NCBI GenBank assembly: GCA_009760855.2
Contig: WPIO01000058.1
Coordinates: 2,224,001 to 2,288,000, forward strand
Reading direction: 5' to 3'
Source of the DNA: Cristatella mucedo
Lineage: Eukaryota; Bryozoa; Phylactolaemata; Cristatellidae
Length of the DNA: 64,000 nucleotides
The notes under the pieces: model-generated
Database searches by the model: none
The model's input: the letters and a program-made list of their open reading frames with translations, nothing else
What the model was told of the DNA's origin: nothing
Position numbers and translations under genes: made by a program
In this document: piece by piece, positions 55,401 through 57,229 of the stretch
Layout: each line of letters opens with the position of its first letter
How positions within the stretch are numbered: the stretch's first letter is position 1

Positions 55401-56145
55401 CCATGCTATTCACTTCCTCGAATGCCCTGCCGACTCAGCTATGCTTCTCACTTTCTCTTTGCTGCGTGAGATGAAGTCTATTGGCTAGGCACTTCGTACC
55501 GTTTAGGCTCTTGACTGCACCACACAAAACTCTCCTGCCTAACACCCACATTGTCTTTGTGGACTTAAAAAAATGGAGATACACCGTCTGGAACAACCAG
55601 TAGCATGAGTTAAGAGGAAGCCCTAAACGCAACCATACGTAAACACGTGCGACGACGTTTCATTATTCCAGCTGGCCTAGAAGCTCTACTGACATTTACA
55701 AACCTAGAAGCCATTGCAACTTACCTTGCCATAATCCCAGCTGTGTATGCTGGCCAGTTCGCGAAGCAGGCCCTCGTCATGCTTACATCCTTTAAGCCTC
55801 TCAATCAGCAATCTGCAAGCCTCTGGCTGCAAACACGCAAGCGATAGAAACGGTCAGTAATGCGTCTGACTGGTAGCTATGCTACAGGAATGATGCCCAG
55901 TAAAGCCGCTACACGCGGTTATTGTAAGACAACAACACTCTACTGGAAAAGCAGGCGTTCGCGTGATCATCCGTGACGATTGACTATATGGGTGCATCAC
56001 CATTAGCATAAGCTGGTAAGCGACGGACACTGATAGAACTCCCCAAGGCCAAAGGCAAGGCACGGTTGCTCCGCTCGCGGATAAATTCGATAACTCCTAC
56101 CAATTCAGAGCTGCTCTTCTTCAGCTTTGTACGGTCTATCTTCAT
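1..56145 (-). CDS. HUWE1: HUWE1-like HECT E3 ubiquitin ligase, N-terminal 59 coding exons (C-terminus outside window)
   Basis: Giant E3 ubiquitin ligase. In known animals it ubiquitinates many nuclear and cytoplasmic substrates through a C-terminal HECT domain. Seen here: an ATG at 56145 opening with [10 protein letters not shown] (human MKVDRTKLKK), then 59 exons running down to 62 that follow human HUWE1 in order. All junction phases are compatible and sum to 9,894 nt (3,298 codons), against about 3,000 residues for the equivalent human part. Domains by residue: DUF908/DUF913-like region about 75-810, UBA 1411-1450, UIM about 1462-1480, WWE 1694-1765, acidic tract 2390-2625, UBM repeats 3221-3298. 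HECT is not in the window because the gene continues past base 1. A further exon probably begins within bases 1-26, but its acceptor is ambiguous. Several introns are under 130 bp; others reach about 2-4 kb through transposon insertions. Exon edges were set by eye. The identity is very secure; individual edges are less so. Confidence 0.95.
62..2968 (-). CDS. HUWE1: HUWE1 coding exons 55-59: linker and UBM repeats (residues 2956-3298)
   Basis: Exons: 2905-2968, 1278-1350, 828-1144, 402-743, 62-294. Exon 59 carries two ubiquitin-binding UBM repeats, [20 protein letters not shown] and [16 protein letters not shown], almost identical to human [16 protein letters not shown] and [16 protein letters not shown]. 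Exons 55-58 are disordered Ser/Thr/Ala-rich linker, with an Ala run (LAAAAAAAF) in exon 58 encoded by mixed GCN codons. Exons 55 and 56 are short and poorly conserved, supported only by splice sites and phase. Exon 59 ends at GAAGAA|GTAAGT. The next exon probably starts in the first 26 bases. Confidence 0.85.
1385..1710. repeat. Perfect tandem duplication, 2 x 163 bp
   Basis: 1385-1547 and 1548-1710 appear identical base for base (unit starts GTGCAGAAATATTAAAGTGT and ends ATTACAGCAAAGTGAATG). It is in the HUWE1 intron between exons 55 and 56, 35 bp upstream of the exon 56 acceptor. The lack of any mismatch implies a recent event or an assembly duplication. Confidence 0.9.
1711..2904. other. 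Intron interior, nothing recognised
   Basis: Remainder of the HUWE1 intron between exons 55 and 56. AT-rich, with a short poly-G run near 2,775 and no repeat or coding signal that I can support. Confidence 0.5.
3060..7338 (-). CDS. HUWE1: HUWE1 coding exons 50-54 (residues ~2626-2955)
   Basis: Exons: 7222-7338, 6702-6993, 6345-6552, 3467-3590, 3060-3307. Blocks: PTAHPLM (human PTTHPLM), [19 protein letters not shown] (human LILQRLLGPSAAADIL), [18 protein letters not shown] (human SSIPTALTRWTEECKVLD) and [18 protein letters not shown]. This is the moderately conserved linker between the acidic region and the UBM repeats. The intron between exons 52 and 53 (about 2.75 kb) holds several L2 tails and a tandem duplication. 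Exon 54 ends in a low-complexity Ala/Gly/Ser segment. Confidence 0.9.
3815..3890 (-). repeat. L2/SINE-type hairpin tail remnant
   Basis: TATATAGCCCCTAAGAGAAC then CAATCTC and CGGGCACTT match the 3' hairpin shared by the L2 and SINE-D elements. No body is left. Confidence 0.6.
4240..4475 (-). mobile_element. L2-type LINE 3' tail, minus copy (left arm of inverted pair)
   Basis: Tail hairpin near 4,265-4,310 (AGTGCC...GGCAGTTT) and post-ORF sequence in reverse, ending about 4,475. It faces a plus-strand copy at 4505-4690 about 30 bp away. It is in the HUWE1 intron between exons 52 and 53. Confidence 0.8.
4505..4692 (+). mobile_element. L2-type LINE 3' tail, plus copy (right arm of inverted pair)
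   Basis: Plus copy of the same 3' region (TTGCATGTTGACCCTGTGCA, CAAGCATGATTTTACTTACC, AAAGCGCCTAGAAAG) ending in TTATA repeats instead of TTATTA. With 4240-4475 it forms head-to-head inverted arms of about 180 bp. Confidence 0.82.
5870..5980 (+). repeat. L2-type 3' tail remnant
   Basis: CATTCGATTGAGCTTCCTTT, then CAAGTGCC...GGGCACTA and TTATTATT. Both stem strands have changed (GCGCC/GGGCGC to GTGCC/GGGCAC), yet they still pair. Confidence 0.65.
6123..6236. repeat. Tandem duplication, 2 x 57 bp
   Basis: CATAACTTTAATATGCCTAG ... CCAAACGAATTTG is repeated at 6180 with about three differences. It lies about 110 bp downstream of the exon 52 donor, inside the intron between exons 52 and 53. Confidence 0.85.
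7558..10596 (-). CDS. HUWE1: HUWE1 coding exons 46-49: acidic region (residues ~2390-2625)
   Basis: Exons: 10463-10596, 8066-8393, 7816-7943, 7558-7675. They encode a disordered, strongly acidic tract: [13 protein letters not shown], then [19 protein letters not shown] (human LEDLIDELLERDGG), then [20 protein letters not shown], then [20 protein letters not shown]. Human HUWE1 has its long D/E tract in the same place. The exon 48 donor was set at GACGAT|GTAGGT because that keeps phase. The ORF can also be read through the 5' side of the exon 48 acceptor on the other frame; that reading is a shadow. Confidence 0.9.
8757..8925 (-). mobile_element. SINE-A copy
   Basis: Reverse copy: GGAATCGAACCCACGACCTC (B-box reversed) and GTGTGCCATCACGGCTCAC at the head, GCGACAGAAGAGCCTTTACG in the body. 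About 90% similar by eye to 9,681-9,855. Confidence 0.8.
8925..9480 (+). mobile_element. Degenerate L2-type LINE 3' fragment next to SINE-A
   Basis: Diverged copy of the LINE C-terminal region and 3' tail (CAGCCTACCTATCAG, CAAACCTCGAAACCTTTGGAGAC, tail ending TATTATTATTAG). It abuts a minus-strand SINE-A at 8757-8925 directly. It lies in the HUWE1 intron between exons 46 and 47. Confidence 0.8.
9681..9855 (+). mobile_element. SINE-A (tRNA-derived), best copy
   Basis: A-box-like GATGGCACACTAGGTAAGG, B-box GGTTCGATTCC about 50 bp later, then a conserved body: CGATCCTTTATGGCAACTGC, GATAGCCGTAAAGGCTCTTC, ending CTGTTTAAGCAGCTAGG. About 175 bp. Related copies are listed separately. Box spacing is what a tRNA-derived Pol III promoter would give, but the sequence does not fold as an intact tRNA. 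Confidence 0.8.
9860..11719. other. Intronic sequence around exon 46, nothing else recognised
   Basis: Apart from HUWE1 exon 46 (10463-10596) I see no coding, RNA or repeat signal. The plus-strand frames over exon 46 are antisense shadows. Confidence 0.45.
11720..12435 (+). mobile_element. Degenerate internal L2-type RT fragment
   Basis: Pieces of the RT are readable: [20 protein letters not shown] (compare LDQENLSNYRPVSLLPFLSK of the good copy), [27 protein letters not shown], then [12 protein letters not shown] deletion removes the central RT, including the YADD box. It is followed directly by a minus-strand LINE-B fragment. It is intronic. Confidence 0.8.
12440..13110 (-). mobile_element. 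LINE-B: second non-LTR family, RT C-terminal fragment
   Basis: Minus strand reads [20 protein letters not shown], a degraded HVTPLLKELHWLPVxxRIxxK motif, followed by a long 3' region containing the AGTGAGAAGCATAGCTGAG block. Other copies lie at 19,620-20,150, 35,430-35,640, 40,335-40,510, 52,215-52,740 and 54,960-55,570. All are dead. It is intronic. Confidence 0.7.
13476..14664 (-). CDS. HUWE1: HUWE1 coding exons 44-45 (residues 2028-2389)
   Basis: Exons: 14386-14664 and 13476-14283. Exon 45 is the longest in the window (808 nt). Blocks: [20 protein letters not shown] (human [20 protein letters not shown]), [51 protein letters not shown] and [16 protein letters not shown]. The second half of exon 45 is a Ser/Ala/Gly-rich linker with no strong similarity. 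It corresponds to the disordered segment before the acidic region in human. This is the clearest uninterrupted HUWE1 stretch in the window. Confidence 0.95.
14878..15047 (-). mobile_element. SINE-A copy
   Basis: Reverse copy with GGATTCGAACCCACGACCTC (B-box), GCGACAGAAGATCCTTTACG and head TAGTGAGCCATTACGACTC. It is in the HUWE1 intron between exons 43 and 44. Confidence 0.8.
15370..15492 (+). repeat. L2-type 3' tail remnant
   Basis: GATGCTTATGCGTGCAAGTT, then AAGTGCC...GGGCACTA and TATTATTG. The stem carries the same paired substitutions as the remnant at 5,870-5,980. Confidence 0.65.
15740..17175 (-). mobile_element. 5'-truncated L2-type LINE, frameshifted
   Basis: Minus-strand copy covering the RT from [19 protein letters not shown] (17,150) through [12 protein letters not shown] (about 16,850) and [18 protein letters not shown] to a 3' tail with the hairpin (AGTGCC.../GGCGCTTT) and TTA-like repeats near 15,760. 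The coding sequence is split into at least three frames, so it is dead. It truncates at about 17,175, a typical 5'-truncated insertion. It sits in the HUWE1 intron between exons 43 and 44, in the same orientation as the host gene. Confidence 0.9.
17965..18132 (+). mobile_element. SINE-A copy, diverged
   Basis: AAGTAAGGTACTTGCTCGTC, GATCGTGGGTTCGAATCTTG (B-box), AGCCGTTAAGACTCTTCTGC and CTGTTAAATCAACTA. A short internal duplication (AATAGGTAATAGCCTGCAATAG) is present. Confidence 0.75.
18297..24276 (-). CDS. HUWE1: HUWE1 coding exons 39-43 (residues ~1784-2027)
   Basis: Exons: 24201-24276, 23365-23608, 23025-23211, 21121-21288, 18297-18352. Blocks: [54 protein letters not shown], and [19 protein letters not shown] (human [19 protein letters not shown]). 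Exon 42 fits the human BH3-containing segment by position, with helical VITELLDCL. Conservation is low here, so a functional BH3 cannot be claimed. Exon 43 is only 56 nt ([19 protein letters not shown]). It is supported mainly by its splice sites and phase. The flanking introns (about 2.8 and 3.6 kb) are repeat-rich. Confidence 0.85.
18982..19200. repeat. (TA)n(CA)n microsatellite inside a nested direct/inverted repeat
   Basis: TA tract 19046-19108, then CA to about 19124. Exact 12-bp inverted flanks AGTATAGACAGG (19034-19045) and CCTGTCTATACT (19135-19146). Outside these lie 38-bp direct repeats at 18982-19019 and 19163-19200 (CTTGAA...GAAGTCC.GACCT.ATACC then GATCTAGCT). It is intronic, between exons 42 and 43. 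Confidence 0.85.
19620..20150 (+). mobile_element. LINE-B fragment
   Basis: Plus strand: TAGTCAACAAATCCACGAGG, then a reading [20 protein letters not shown] (VTPLLKELHWLPVxxRI-like), followed by CATTAGCCGTTCCATTCATC and the CACTTTCCATTGATTGCGTG end block. It is in the HUWE1 intron between exons 42 and 43, antisense to the gene. Confidence 0.6.
20640..21010 (-). mobile_element. Degenerate non-LTR RT C-terminal fragment
   Basis: On the minus strand [19 protein letters not shown] (a decayed hHITPLLxDLHW segment), then [20 protein letters not shown] followed by SCAHKVWSS. This is the LRSS-SLLVPRTxLKSxGDRAFSxxAPKxWNS ending of L2-type ORF2. It is in the HUWE1 intron between exons 42 and 43. Confidence 0.65.
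21720..21885. repeat. Unclassified dispersed repeat, copy 1
   Basis: TATTTGTAGATATACTGCTC ... TACCCTAAACAAATATTCGG resembles 49,685-49,828 in reduced form. Family unknown. Confidence 0.5.
21889..23024. other. Intron between exons 41 and 42, mostly unassigned
   Basis: Holds the possible SINE-A relative at 22,640-22,785 and poly-T runs near 22,220 and 22,270. Otherwise nothing is recognised. Confidence 0.4.
22640..22785 (+). repeat. Possible highly diverged SINE-A relative
   Basis: A GGTCGGGGTTCTATTCCTAT segment (B-box like) is followed by GATTGCAATTGGGATGATAG, GGCTGTTAGGCCACTATATAA. The body plan is that of SINE-A, but similarity is low. Confidence 0.4.
24386..24826 (-). CDS. HUWE1: HUWE1 coding exons 37-38: WWE domain (residues 1694-1783)
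   Basis: Exons: 24659-24826 and 24386-24488. Exon 37 encodes [17 protein letters not shown], then [20 protein letters not shown] and [11 protein letters not shown]. Exon 38 continues with [13 protein letters not shown]. The three signature aromatic positions of a WWE fold (the W in KWF, the W in GRW, the YSVQF strand) are present, as is the conserved ETGNRRPV end. WWE domains bind ADP-ribose polymers in some E3 ligases; whether this one does cannot be judged here. The end of exon 38 is a Lys/Glu-rich tail, as in human. Confidence 0.94.
25353..26315 (-). CDS. HUWE1: HUWE1 coding exons 33-36 (residues ~1496-1693)
   Basis: Exons: 26201-26315, 25982-26106, 25703-25849, 25353-25559. Blocks: [11 protein letters not shown] (human LHTFTDTMLPG), [31 protein letters not shown] and [17 protein letters not shown] (human WITPVLLLIDFYEKTA). 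This is the helical stretch leading into WWE. The charged coiled-coil insert found here in human HUWE1 (KEEEERKAREKQ region) is missing or much shorter. The exon 34 donor is GAG|GTTTGT. No other oddities were seen. Confidence 0.92.
26498..27227 (-). CDS. HUWE1: HUWE1 coding exons 30-32: linker, UBA and UIM (residues 1358-1495)
   Basis: Exons: 27069-27227, 26766-26906, 26498-26611. Exon 31 holds the ubiquitin-associated domain: [17 protein letters not shown] then [11 protein letters not shown], with the MGF loop and the third-helix motif that bind ubiquitin. Exon 32 holds a ubiquitin-interacting motif: [14 protein letters not shown], with the acidic cap, the central Ala and the SL pair. Human HUWE1 has the same UBA-UIM order. 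Exon 30 is a low-conservation linker starting EKEGKK. Its acceptor (CCGCAAG|GAG) has a weak pyrimidine tract and is the least certain junction in this gene. Confidence 0.92.
27468..30703 (-). CDS. HUWE1: HUWE1 coding exons 24-29 (residues ~1035-1357)
   Basis: Exons: 30442-30703, 30145-30354, 29926-30048, 29707-29798, 29464-29621, 27468-27590. Blocks: [100 protein letters not shown] and [10 protein letters not shown]. All follow human HUWE1 in order. Exons 24-28 are separated by very short introns (85-127 bp), presumably close to the ancestral size. The intron between exons 28 and 29 is about 1.87 kb because of an L2-type insertion. Exon 24 begins with the less conserved Glu/Asp/Ser linker that follows the DUF913-like region. 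Confidence 0.93.
28400..29090 (+). mobile_element. 3' fragment of L2-type LINE
   Basis: Plus-strand copy starting within the RT C-terminal region (LLAGLPAC-like, then [35 protein letters not shown]) and ending with the tail hairpin AAAGCGCC...GGGCGCTTT at about 29,018-29,060 and TTA repeats. Frames are broken. It is antisense to HUWE1, in the intron between exons 28 and 29. Confidence 0.88.
31570..31705 (+). mobile_element. Short internal L2-type RT fragment
   Basis: Reads [19 protein letters not shown] and then [16 protein letters not shown], matching LGVIFQIDLSLDDHISS and [16 protein letters not shown] of the good copy. About 130 bp, in the HUWE1 intron between exons 23 and 24. Confidence 0.75.
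31956..40177 (-). CDS. HUWE1: HUWE1 coding exons 18-23 (residues ~636-1034)
   Basis: Exons: 39908-40177, 39423-39631, 38019-38079, 35034-35210, 33395-33703, 31956-32127. Blocks: [54 protein letters not shown], an acidic serine stretch ([10 protein letters not shown]), [10 protein letters not shown] then [53 protein letters not shown] and [20 protein letters not shown]. All align with the human protein up to the end of the DUF913-like region. The exon 18 donor reads GGG|GTTCGT, a weak match to consensus. It was chosen because it keeps phase into [11 protein letters not shown]. The introns on either side carry LINE and SINE debris, including a SINE-like inverted pair. Confidence 0.92.
32368..32535 (-). 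mobile_element. SINE-A copy
   Basis: Reverse copy: CTAGCTGATTTAACAGCCTC, GCGACATAAGAGCCTTTACG, GGATTCGAACCCACGACATC and head TTAGTGAGCCATCAAGG. It is in the HUWE1 intron between exons 22 and 23. Confidence 0.8.
32536..33394. other. Intron between exons 22 and 23, unassigned
   Basis: Downstream of SINE-A, a GAATGTCGCATC-like short repeat flanks an A-run near 32,575. No coding or element signal follows. Confidence 0.4.
34385..34487. repeat. Near-perfect palindrome made of two inverted SINE/LINE hairpin tails
   Basis: The left arm (TTCATTTGTATAGCGCCACA, then AGAGAACTTAATCTCAA) is followed with no spacer by its inverted partner (TTGAGACTAAGTTCTCTTAG, then GGTGCTATAAAAATGAA). Arms are about 36 bp with about four mismatches. 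It probably arose from head-to-head tail fusion. It is in the HUWE1 intron between exons 21 and 22. Confidence 0.75.
34560..34800 (+). mobile_element. Tc1/mariner transposase C-terminal fragment
   Basis: Plus strand reads [20 protein letters not shown] then RAENLQ, matching the SPDLNPIEHLWDRLDRxVRxRxxQ block of Tc1 transposases. The Glu of the DDE triad appears lost (PSG instead of PIE). It is a different fragment type from the copy at 46.3-47.9 kb. It is in the HUWE1 intron between exons 21 and 22. Confidence 0.7.
35430..35640 (-). repeat. LINE-B 3' region fragment
   Basis: GTTACGCAGGAGAGTTTTGC, then AGTGGGAAGCATAGCAGAGT and GCAGTTCAGGACTGCTG match the other LINE-B 3' ends. It abuts the left arm of the inverted pair at 35,615. 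Confidence 0.6.
35615..35797 (+). repeat. Left arm of a ~175-bp inverted repeat (SINE-like sequence)
   Basis: TTGAGGGCTACAAAGTCAGT, TTCTTTATTGCTTGCTGCAA, GGATATTTCTTTGTATTAAT. The inverted partner is at 37,258-37,435, roughly 90% identical by eye. Its body (CTTTATTGcctgCTGCAAGCAGGATGA) distantly recalls SINE-A, so this is either two SINE copies or a foldback element. It is in the HUWE1 intron between exons 20 and 21. Confidence 0.75.
35798..37257. other. Spacer between inverted arms, no ORF recognised
   Basis: 1.46 kb of AT-rich sequence with a G-run near 36,065. No transposase or other motif was found, so if the arms are terminal repeats this would be a non-autonomous element. Confidence 0.4.
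37258..37435 (-). repeat. Right arm of the ~175-bp inverted repeat
   Basis: Reverse complement of 35,615-35,797 (TTAATACAAAGAAATATCCT, GGTGGCTTTCATCCTGCTTG, ATCACCCAGGCTGCGAAGCT). The spacer of about 1.46 kb has no recognisable ORF. Confidence 0.75.
38395..38620 (+). mobile_element. Internal non-LTR RT fragment (L2/CR1 type)
   Basis: Reads [38 protein letters not shown] and KILICTG. This is the conserved LSK-LExVVxxQL...FQSGFRxxHSTETALLRVxND stretch of L2/CR1 reverse transcriptases. Its wording differs from the main L2 family here, so it may belong to the second family (LINE-B). It is in the HUWE1 intron between exons 19 and 20. Confidence 0.7.
40335..40510 (-). repeat. LINE-B 3' region fragment
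   Basis: AGAGAAAGCGTGAAGCATGG, then GTAAGGACTGCTGGAAAGGA correspond to the LINE-B block at 12,640-12,740. It is in the HUWE1 intron between exons 17 and 18. Confidence 0.6.
40678..43876 (-). CDS. HUWE1: HUWE1 coding exons 10-17 (residues ~297-635)
   Basis: Exons: 43773-43876, 43627-43688, 43370-43539, 43102-43289, 42620-42821, 41173-41274, 41005-41085, 40678-40784. Recognisable blocks: [121 protein letters not shown] and [18 protein letters not shown]. The order and spacing match the end of human DUF908 and the start of DUF913. In human HUWE1 these helical repeats form part of the ring-shaped solenoid scaffold. Exon 14 ends in a less conserved linker rich in S, E and A. All donors begin with GT and phases match across every junction. 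Confidence 0.93.
41276..42619. other. Intron between exons 14 and 15, mostly unassigned
   Basis: Contains the truncated SINE-A at 41,680-41,792. Nothing else is recognised. Confidence 0.4.
41680..41792 (-). mobile_element. SINE-A copy, 5' truncated
   Basis: Body TATAGCGGCAGAAGAGCCTT, ATCACCACAGTTTGCAGTAA and a worn B-box (GGACTCAAACCTACAACCTG). The tRNA-like head is missing. It is intronic. Confidence 0.7.
44992..45291 (+). other. Unexplained 99-codon open frame in an intron
   Basis: Plus-strand frame starting [20 protein letters not shown] and ending [13 protein letters not shown], within the HUWE1 intron between exons 9 and 10. The composition looks protein-like and no repeat family here explains it. 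It has no recognised domain. It could be a worn transposon ORF or chance. The rest of 44,235-45,400 holds nothing I recognise. Confidence 0.2.
45420..46110 (+). mobile_element. Degenerate L2-type LINE C-terminal region and tail
   Basis: [20 protein letters not shown], then LDNAFV and later [14 protein letters not shown] followed by [10 protein letters not shown]. It ends near 46,110 in TTATTATTA. An extra hairpin-tail remnant in reverse orientation (ACAAATGAGACATTTGTACAG) interrupts it at about 45,745-45,810. It is in the HUWE1 intron between exons 9 and 10. Confidence 0.75.
46285..47910 (+). mobile_element. Decayed Tc1/mariner transposon
   Basis: Transposase remnants in order on the plus strand: a helix-turn-helix-like [18 protein letters not shown] near 46,865-46,920; [20 protein letters not shown] near 47,308-47,370; [11 protein letters not shown]; and [15 protein letters not shown] after about 47,468. 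The last matches the second catalytic Asp block (QQDNDPKHTA). The C-terminal PRR-like tail is degraded ([18 protein letters not shown]). Stops and frameshifts break it throughout and the third acidic residue block (SPDLNPIE) is not recognisable. A GTGGCCATAAGTTTCATGCA terminus at about 46,295 resembles Tc1 ends, but no clear inverted partner was found. It is in the HUWE1 intron between exons 9 and 10. Confidence 0.8.
48213..56145 (-). CDS. HUWE1: HUWE1 coding exons 1-9 (residues 1-296)
   Basis: Exons by coordinate: 56101-56145 (start codon, [15 protein letters not shown]), 55725-55826, 51628-51744, 51372-51532, 51027-51105, 50837-50899, 50546-50623, 48402-48545 and 48213-48312. They encode the conserved N-terminus. 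Recognisable blocks are SWDYGK followed by [62 protein letters not shown] and TTLHFEFY. Each lines up with the same block in human HUWE1 at the start of the DUF908 armadillo-like region. Short introns (127 bp between exons 5 and 6) alternate with introns swollen by repeats: exons 2-3 are about 4 kb apart and exons 7-8 about 2 kb. The start is chosen because MK-DRTKLKK is conserved and an acceptor (CTTTCTAG) lies 25 bp upstream, as expected for a 5' UTR intron. Confidence 0.93.
48919..49050 (-). mobile_element. SINE-D copy, minus strand
   Basis: In reverse: AAGGTGCTTGCCTTTAATGA, GATGACCGAAGTCGTGGATTC then GAACCC (B-box like GGTTCGAATCC), then TGCCTGTATCGAGATTTAGT and an ACAAATGAATT end. It has the same head and tail order as 57,553-57,715. 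It lies just upstream of the L2 tail at 49,080. Confidence 0.7.
49080..49458 (+). mobile_element. L2-type LINE 3' end with a large (GA)n expansion
   Basis: Begins at the ACCACATTTAAAAGG segment that follows the LINE ORF and ends with the tail hairpin and TTA repeats. It is nearly identical to the 3' end of the element at 59.47-62.46 kb across about 245 bp, so both belong to one young subfamily. The hairpin loop is replaced by a GA microsatellite at 49326-49406. It is in the HUWE1 intron between exons 7 and 8, antisense to the gene. Confidence 0.88.
49326..49406 (+). repeat. (GA)n microsatellite, about 81 bp
   Basis: About forty GA units inside the L2 tail hairpin loop. It creates an artefactual Arg-Glu repeat frame. 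A short GA run sits at the same site in the good LINE copy (62366-62382). Confidence 0.95.
49685..49828. repeat. Unclassified dispersed repeat, copy 2
   Basis: TATTTGTAGATACACTGCTT ... CACCCTAATCAATTATTCAG matches 21,720-21,885 in the same orientation. It ends exactly where an L2 3' fragment begins. Confidence 0.5.
49828..50312 (+). mobile_element. L2-type LINE 3' fragment
   Basis: Starts at the [21 protein letters not shown] segment, runs through the post-ORF region and ends with AAAGCGCC...GGGCGCTTT and TTATTATT. It contains an internal partial repeat of the CGTCCTTCATGTGCT segment. It directly abuts an unclassified repeat at 49,690-49,828. It is intronic, antisense to HUWE1. Confidence 0.85.
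52215..52740 (-). mobile_element. LINE-B fragment
   Basis: AGCAAAGAGAAAGTAAGAAG near the 3' side. At the 5' side the sequence CTTCAGCAAAGAAGACACAA and GGCCTAATGGCTCATTTTTA match 13,010-13,110. Much of the middle has diverged. It is in the HUWE1 intron between exons 2 and 3. Confidence 0.55.
53150..53560 (-). mobile_element. Degenerate L2-type RT fragment
   Basis: On the minus strand: [20 protein letters not shown], then ASFLKSNDN and LWANSV. These match the STSNSLNSLAACIDGIRTWM / [15 protein letters not shown] stretch just after YADD. Upstream sequence is more decayed. It is intronic, sense to HUWE1. Confidence 0.7.
54005..54680 (-). mobile_element. Degenerate L2-type LINE 3' half
   Basis: Starts with a worn tail (TAATTCATTTACATAGCAAT). 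Then come post-ORF sequence and the reverse of the RT C-terminal region ([20 protein letters not shown], then [20 protein letters not shown] on the minus strand). Many indels. It is in the HUWE1 intron between exons 2 and 3. Confidence 0.75.
54960..55570 (+). mobile_element. LINE-B fragment, plus orientation
   Basis: Reads [20 protein letters not shown] then [26 protein letters not shown] and FG. This is the typical ARL-xKxPRFDHxxPLLKELHWLP...LRSSxxxxLAVP-SKTFG ending of a non-LTR ORF2. It ends with CTTCTCACTTTCTCTTTGCT and AAAACTCTCCTGCCTAACAC. It is the best preserved member of this family here, but stops and frameshifts are frequent. Confidence 0.7.
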
Positions 56146-56170
56146 GGCAACACCTTTCAGACAGTGGGTC
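56101..56170 (-). other. HUWE1: HUWE1 first coding exon with short 5' UTR
   Basis: The ATG is at 56145, with 25 nt of 5' UTR back to a good acceptor (CTTCTCTTTCTAG) ending at 56171. This implies at least one upstream non-coding exon. A candidate donor for it is CTAG|GTAAAAT at 56550/56549 on the minus strand. The coding part is 45 nt and ends GAATTG|GTAGGA. The UTR exon structure is inferred from splice signals only. Confidence 0.55.
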
Positions 56171-56923
56171 TAGAAAGAGAAGCGATGACGATACAGAACT
56201 AGTTGCAACGGCGTAATAACGCTTGAGGACCACGCGGTCCGCAAGACACAGAAGCGGGTAGTGCAGATACACAGTTATGCGATACCAAGGACGGAAAAGA
56301 CATTAAATATAAAGTAACCCGAAAGAAGCTTATTACGGGCTTAAAAAGGGAGTCCAACAAGAAACGTCGGTCAGCAAAATAAGAAAACCGGGGTGAACTA
56401 CCGACGGCTGGCTCGGCTGCGGGTATTTGAATTAGGTAACATCAATAGGGAAATCCCCTTAATGTAAAAAAAACAGCTTATATTGAGTCACATTTCCGAG
56501 CTTTGACCACCGAGACCAAACATATCACAACGGCGTGCTGTAATTTTACCTAGACTCGCAATTTACGGCCATATTTCTGAACCAGCAGACCTGGATGCGA
56601 AGAAGAACTGAAATGTACGAACTTAACTCGCTGTTTTGAACATGGCCGTGTGAAACATGGCGACCGGAAATATTTACAAGTCTCCACAACAACTACTTCC
56701 GCAAGTGGCTTGTTCCTTAGTCCGGCTGGCCTCTCTTGTGCGACTGCCGTGACTGAGCCGATATTCATCCACATGTCAGTGTAGGCGCAAGAAATCGCGG
56801 TACGGCATGAATTATGTTGCCTTCATTTTGGAACAGGAATTATTAAGGGTCAGTCTTGCGGCAAATACGTGGGTGATCCGAGTGAGCTACTGTCGTTGTA
56901 GGACTGTCTAGCACGGTACACCG
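56171..56923. promoter_or_regulatory. Candidate bidirectional promoter between HUWE1 (-) and an unknown + strand gene
   Basis: About 750 bp separate two divergent first coding exons. The segment is richer in CpG than the introns and free of recognisable repeats. Motifs seen: AACATGGCGACC at 56654-56665 (YY1-like AANATGGCG), overlapping ACCGGAAAT at 56663-56671 (ETS-like), and CTACTTCCG at 56693-56701 (ETS-like in reverse). ETS and YY1 sites are typical of TATA-less housekeeping promoters in animals. No TATA box stands out. Transcription start sites are unknown. Confidence 0.5.
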
Positions 56924-56987
56924 ATGGCAACTGCGGAGCCTACAAAGTTTCGACCTGCTTCTGGATCTAAAGTGAAGCCAAACGCAG
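56924..56987 (+). CDS. First coding exon of unidentified divergent gene
   Basis: ATG at 56924, in context ACACCGATGG, reads MATAEPTKFRPASGSKVKPN and then Ala plus one base. It ends at a near-perfect donor, GCAG|GTAAGTG. The exon is 64 nt and leaves phase 1. The peptide is basic and disordered-looking, and I do not recognise it. Support: strong start context, strong donor, divergent placement beside the HUWE1 promoter, and a phase-compatible exon at 62953. Without transcript evidence it remains a prediction. Confidence 0.5.
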
Positions 56988-57229
56988 GTAAGTGACAGGA
57001 ATTTTATAATAAGCTAAATAAAAGAAATCCCAGAGCTTATAGGAGCATTTAGCGTGGCTGATTTGTAGTATTCTGATTAGGGCCATAGCGGGACGAAAAC
57101 CGTGGAAATTGTGACATAGTGCGCTCCCGACAAGGGACTACGTGCGTCGATGCCTGGCGTTCCAGCGGTCGCGACACCACCATTTTCTCAGATGGCTGCA
57201 AGCGATCGAATGCAAAAAATAAAGAAAAA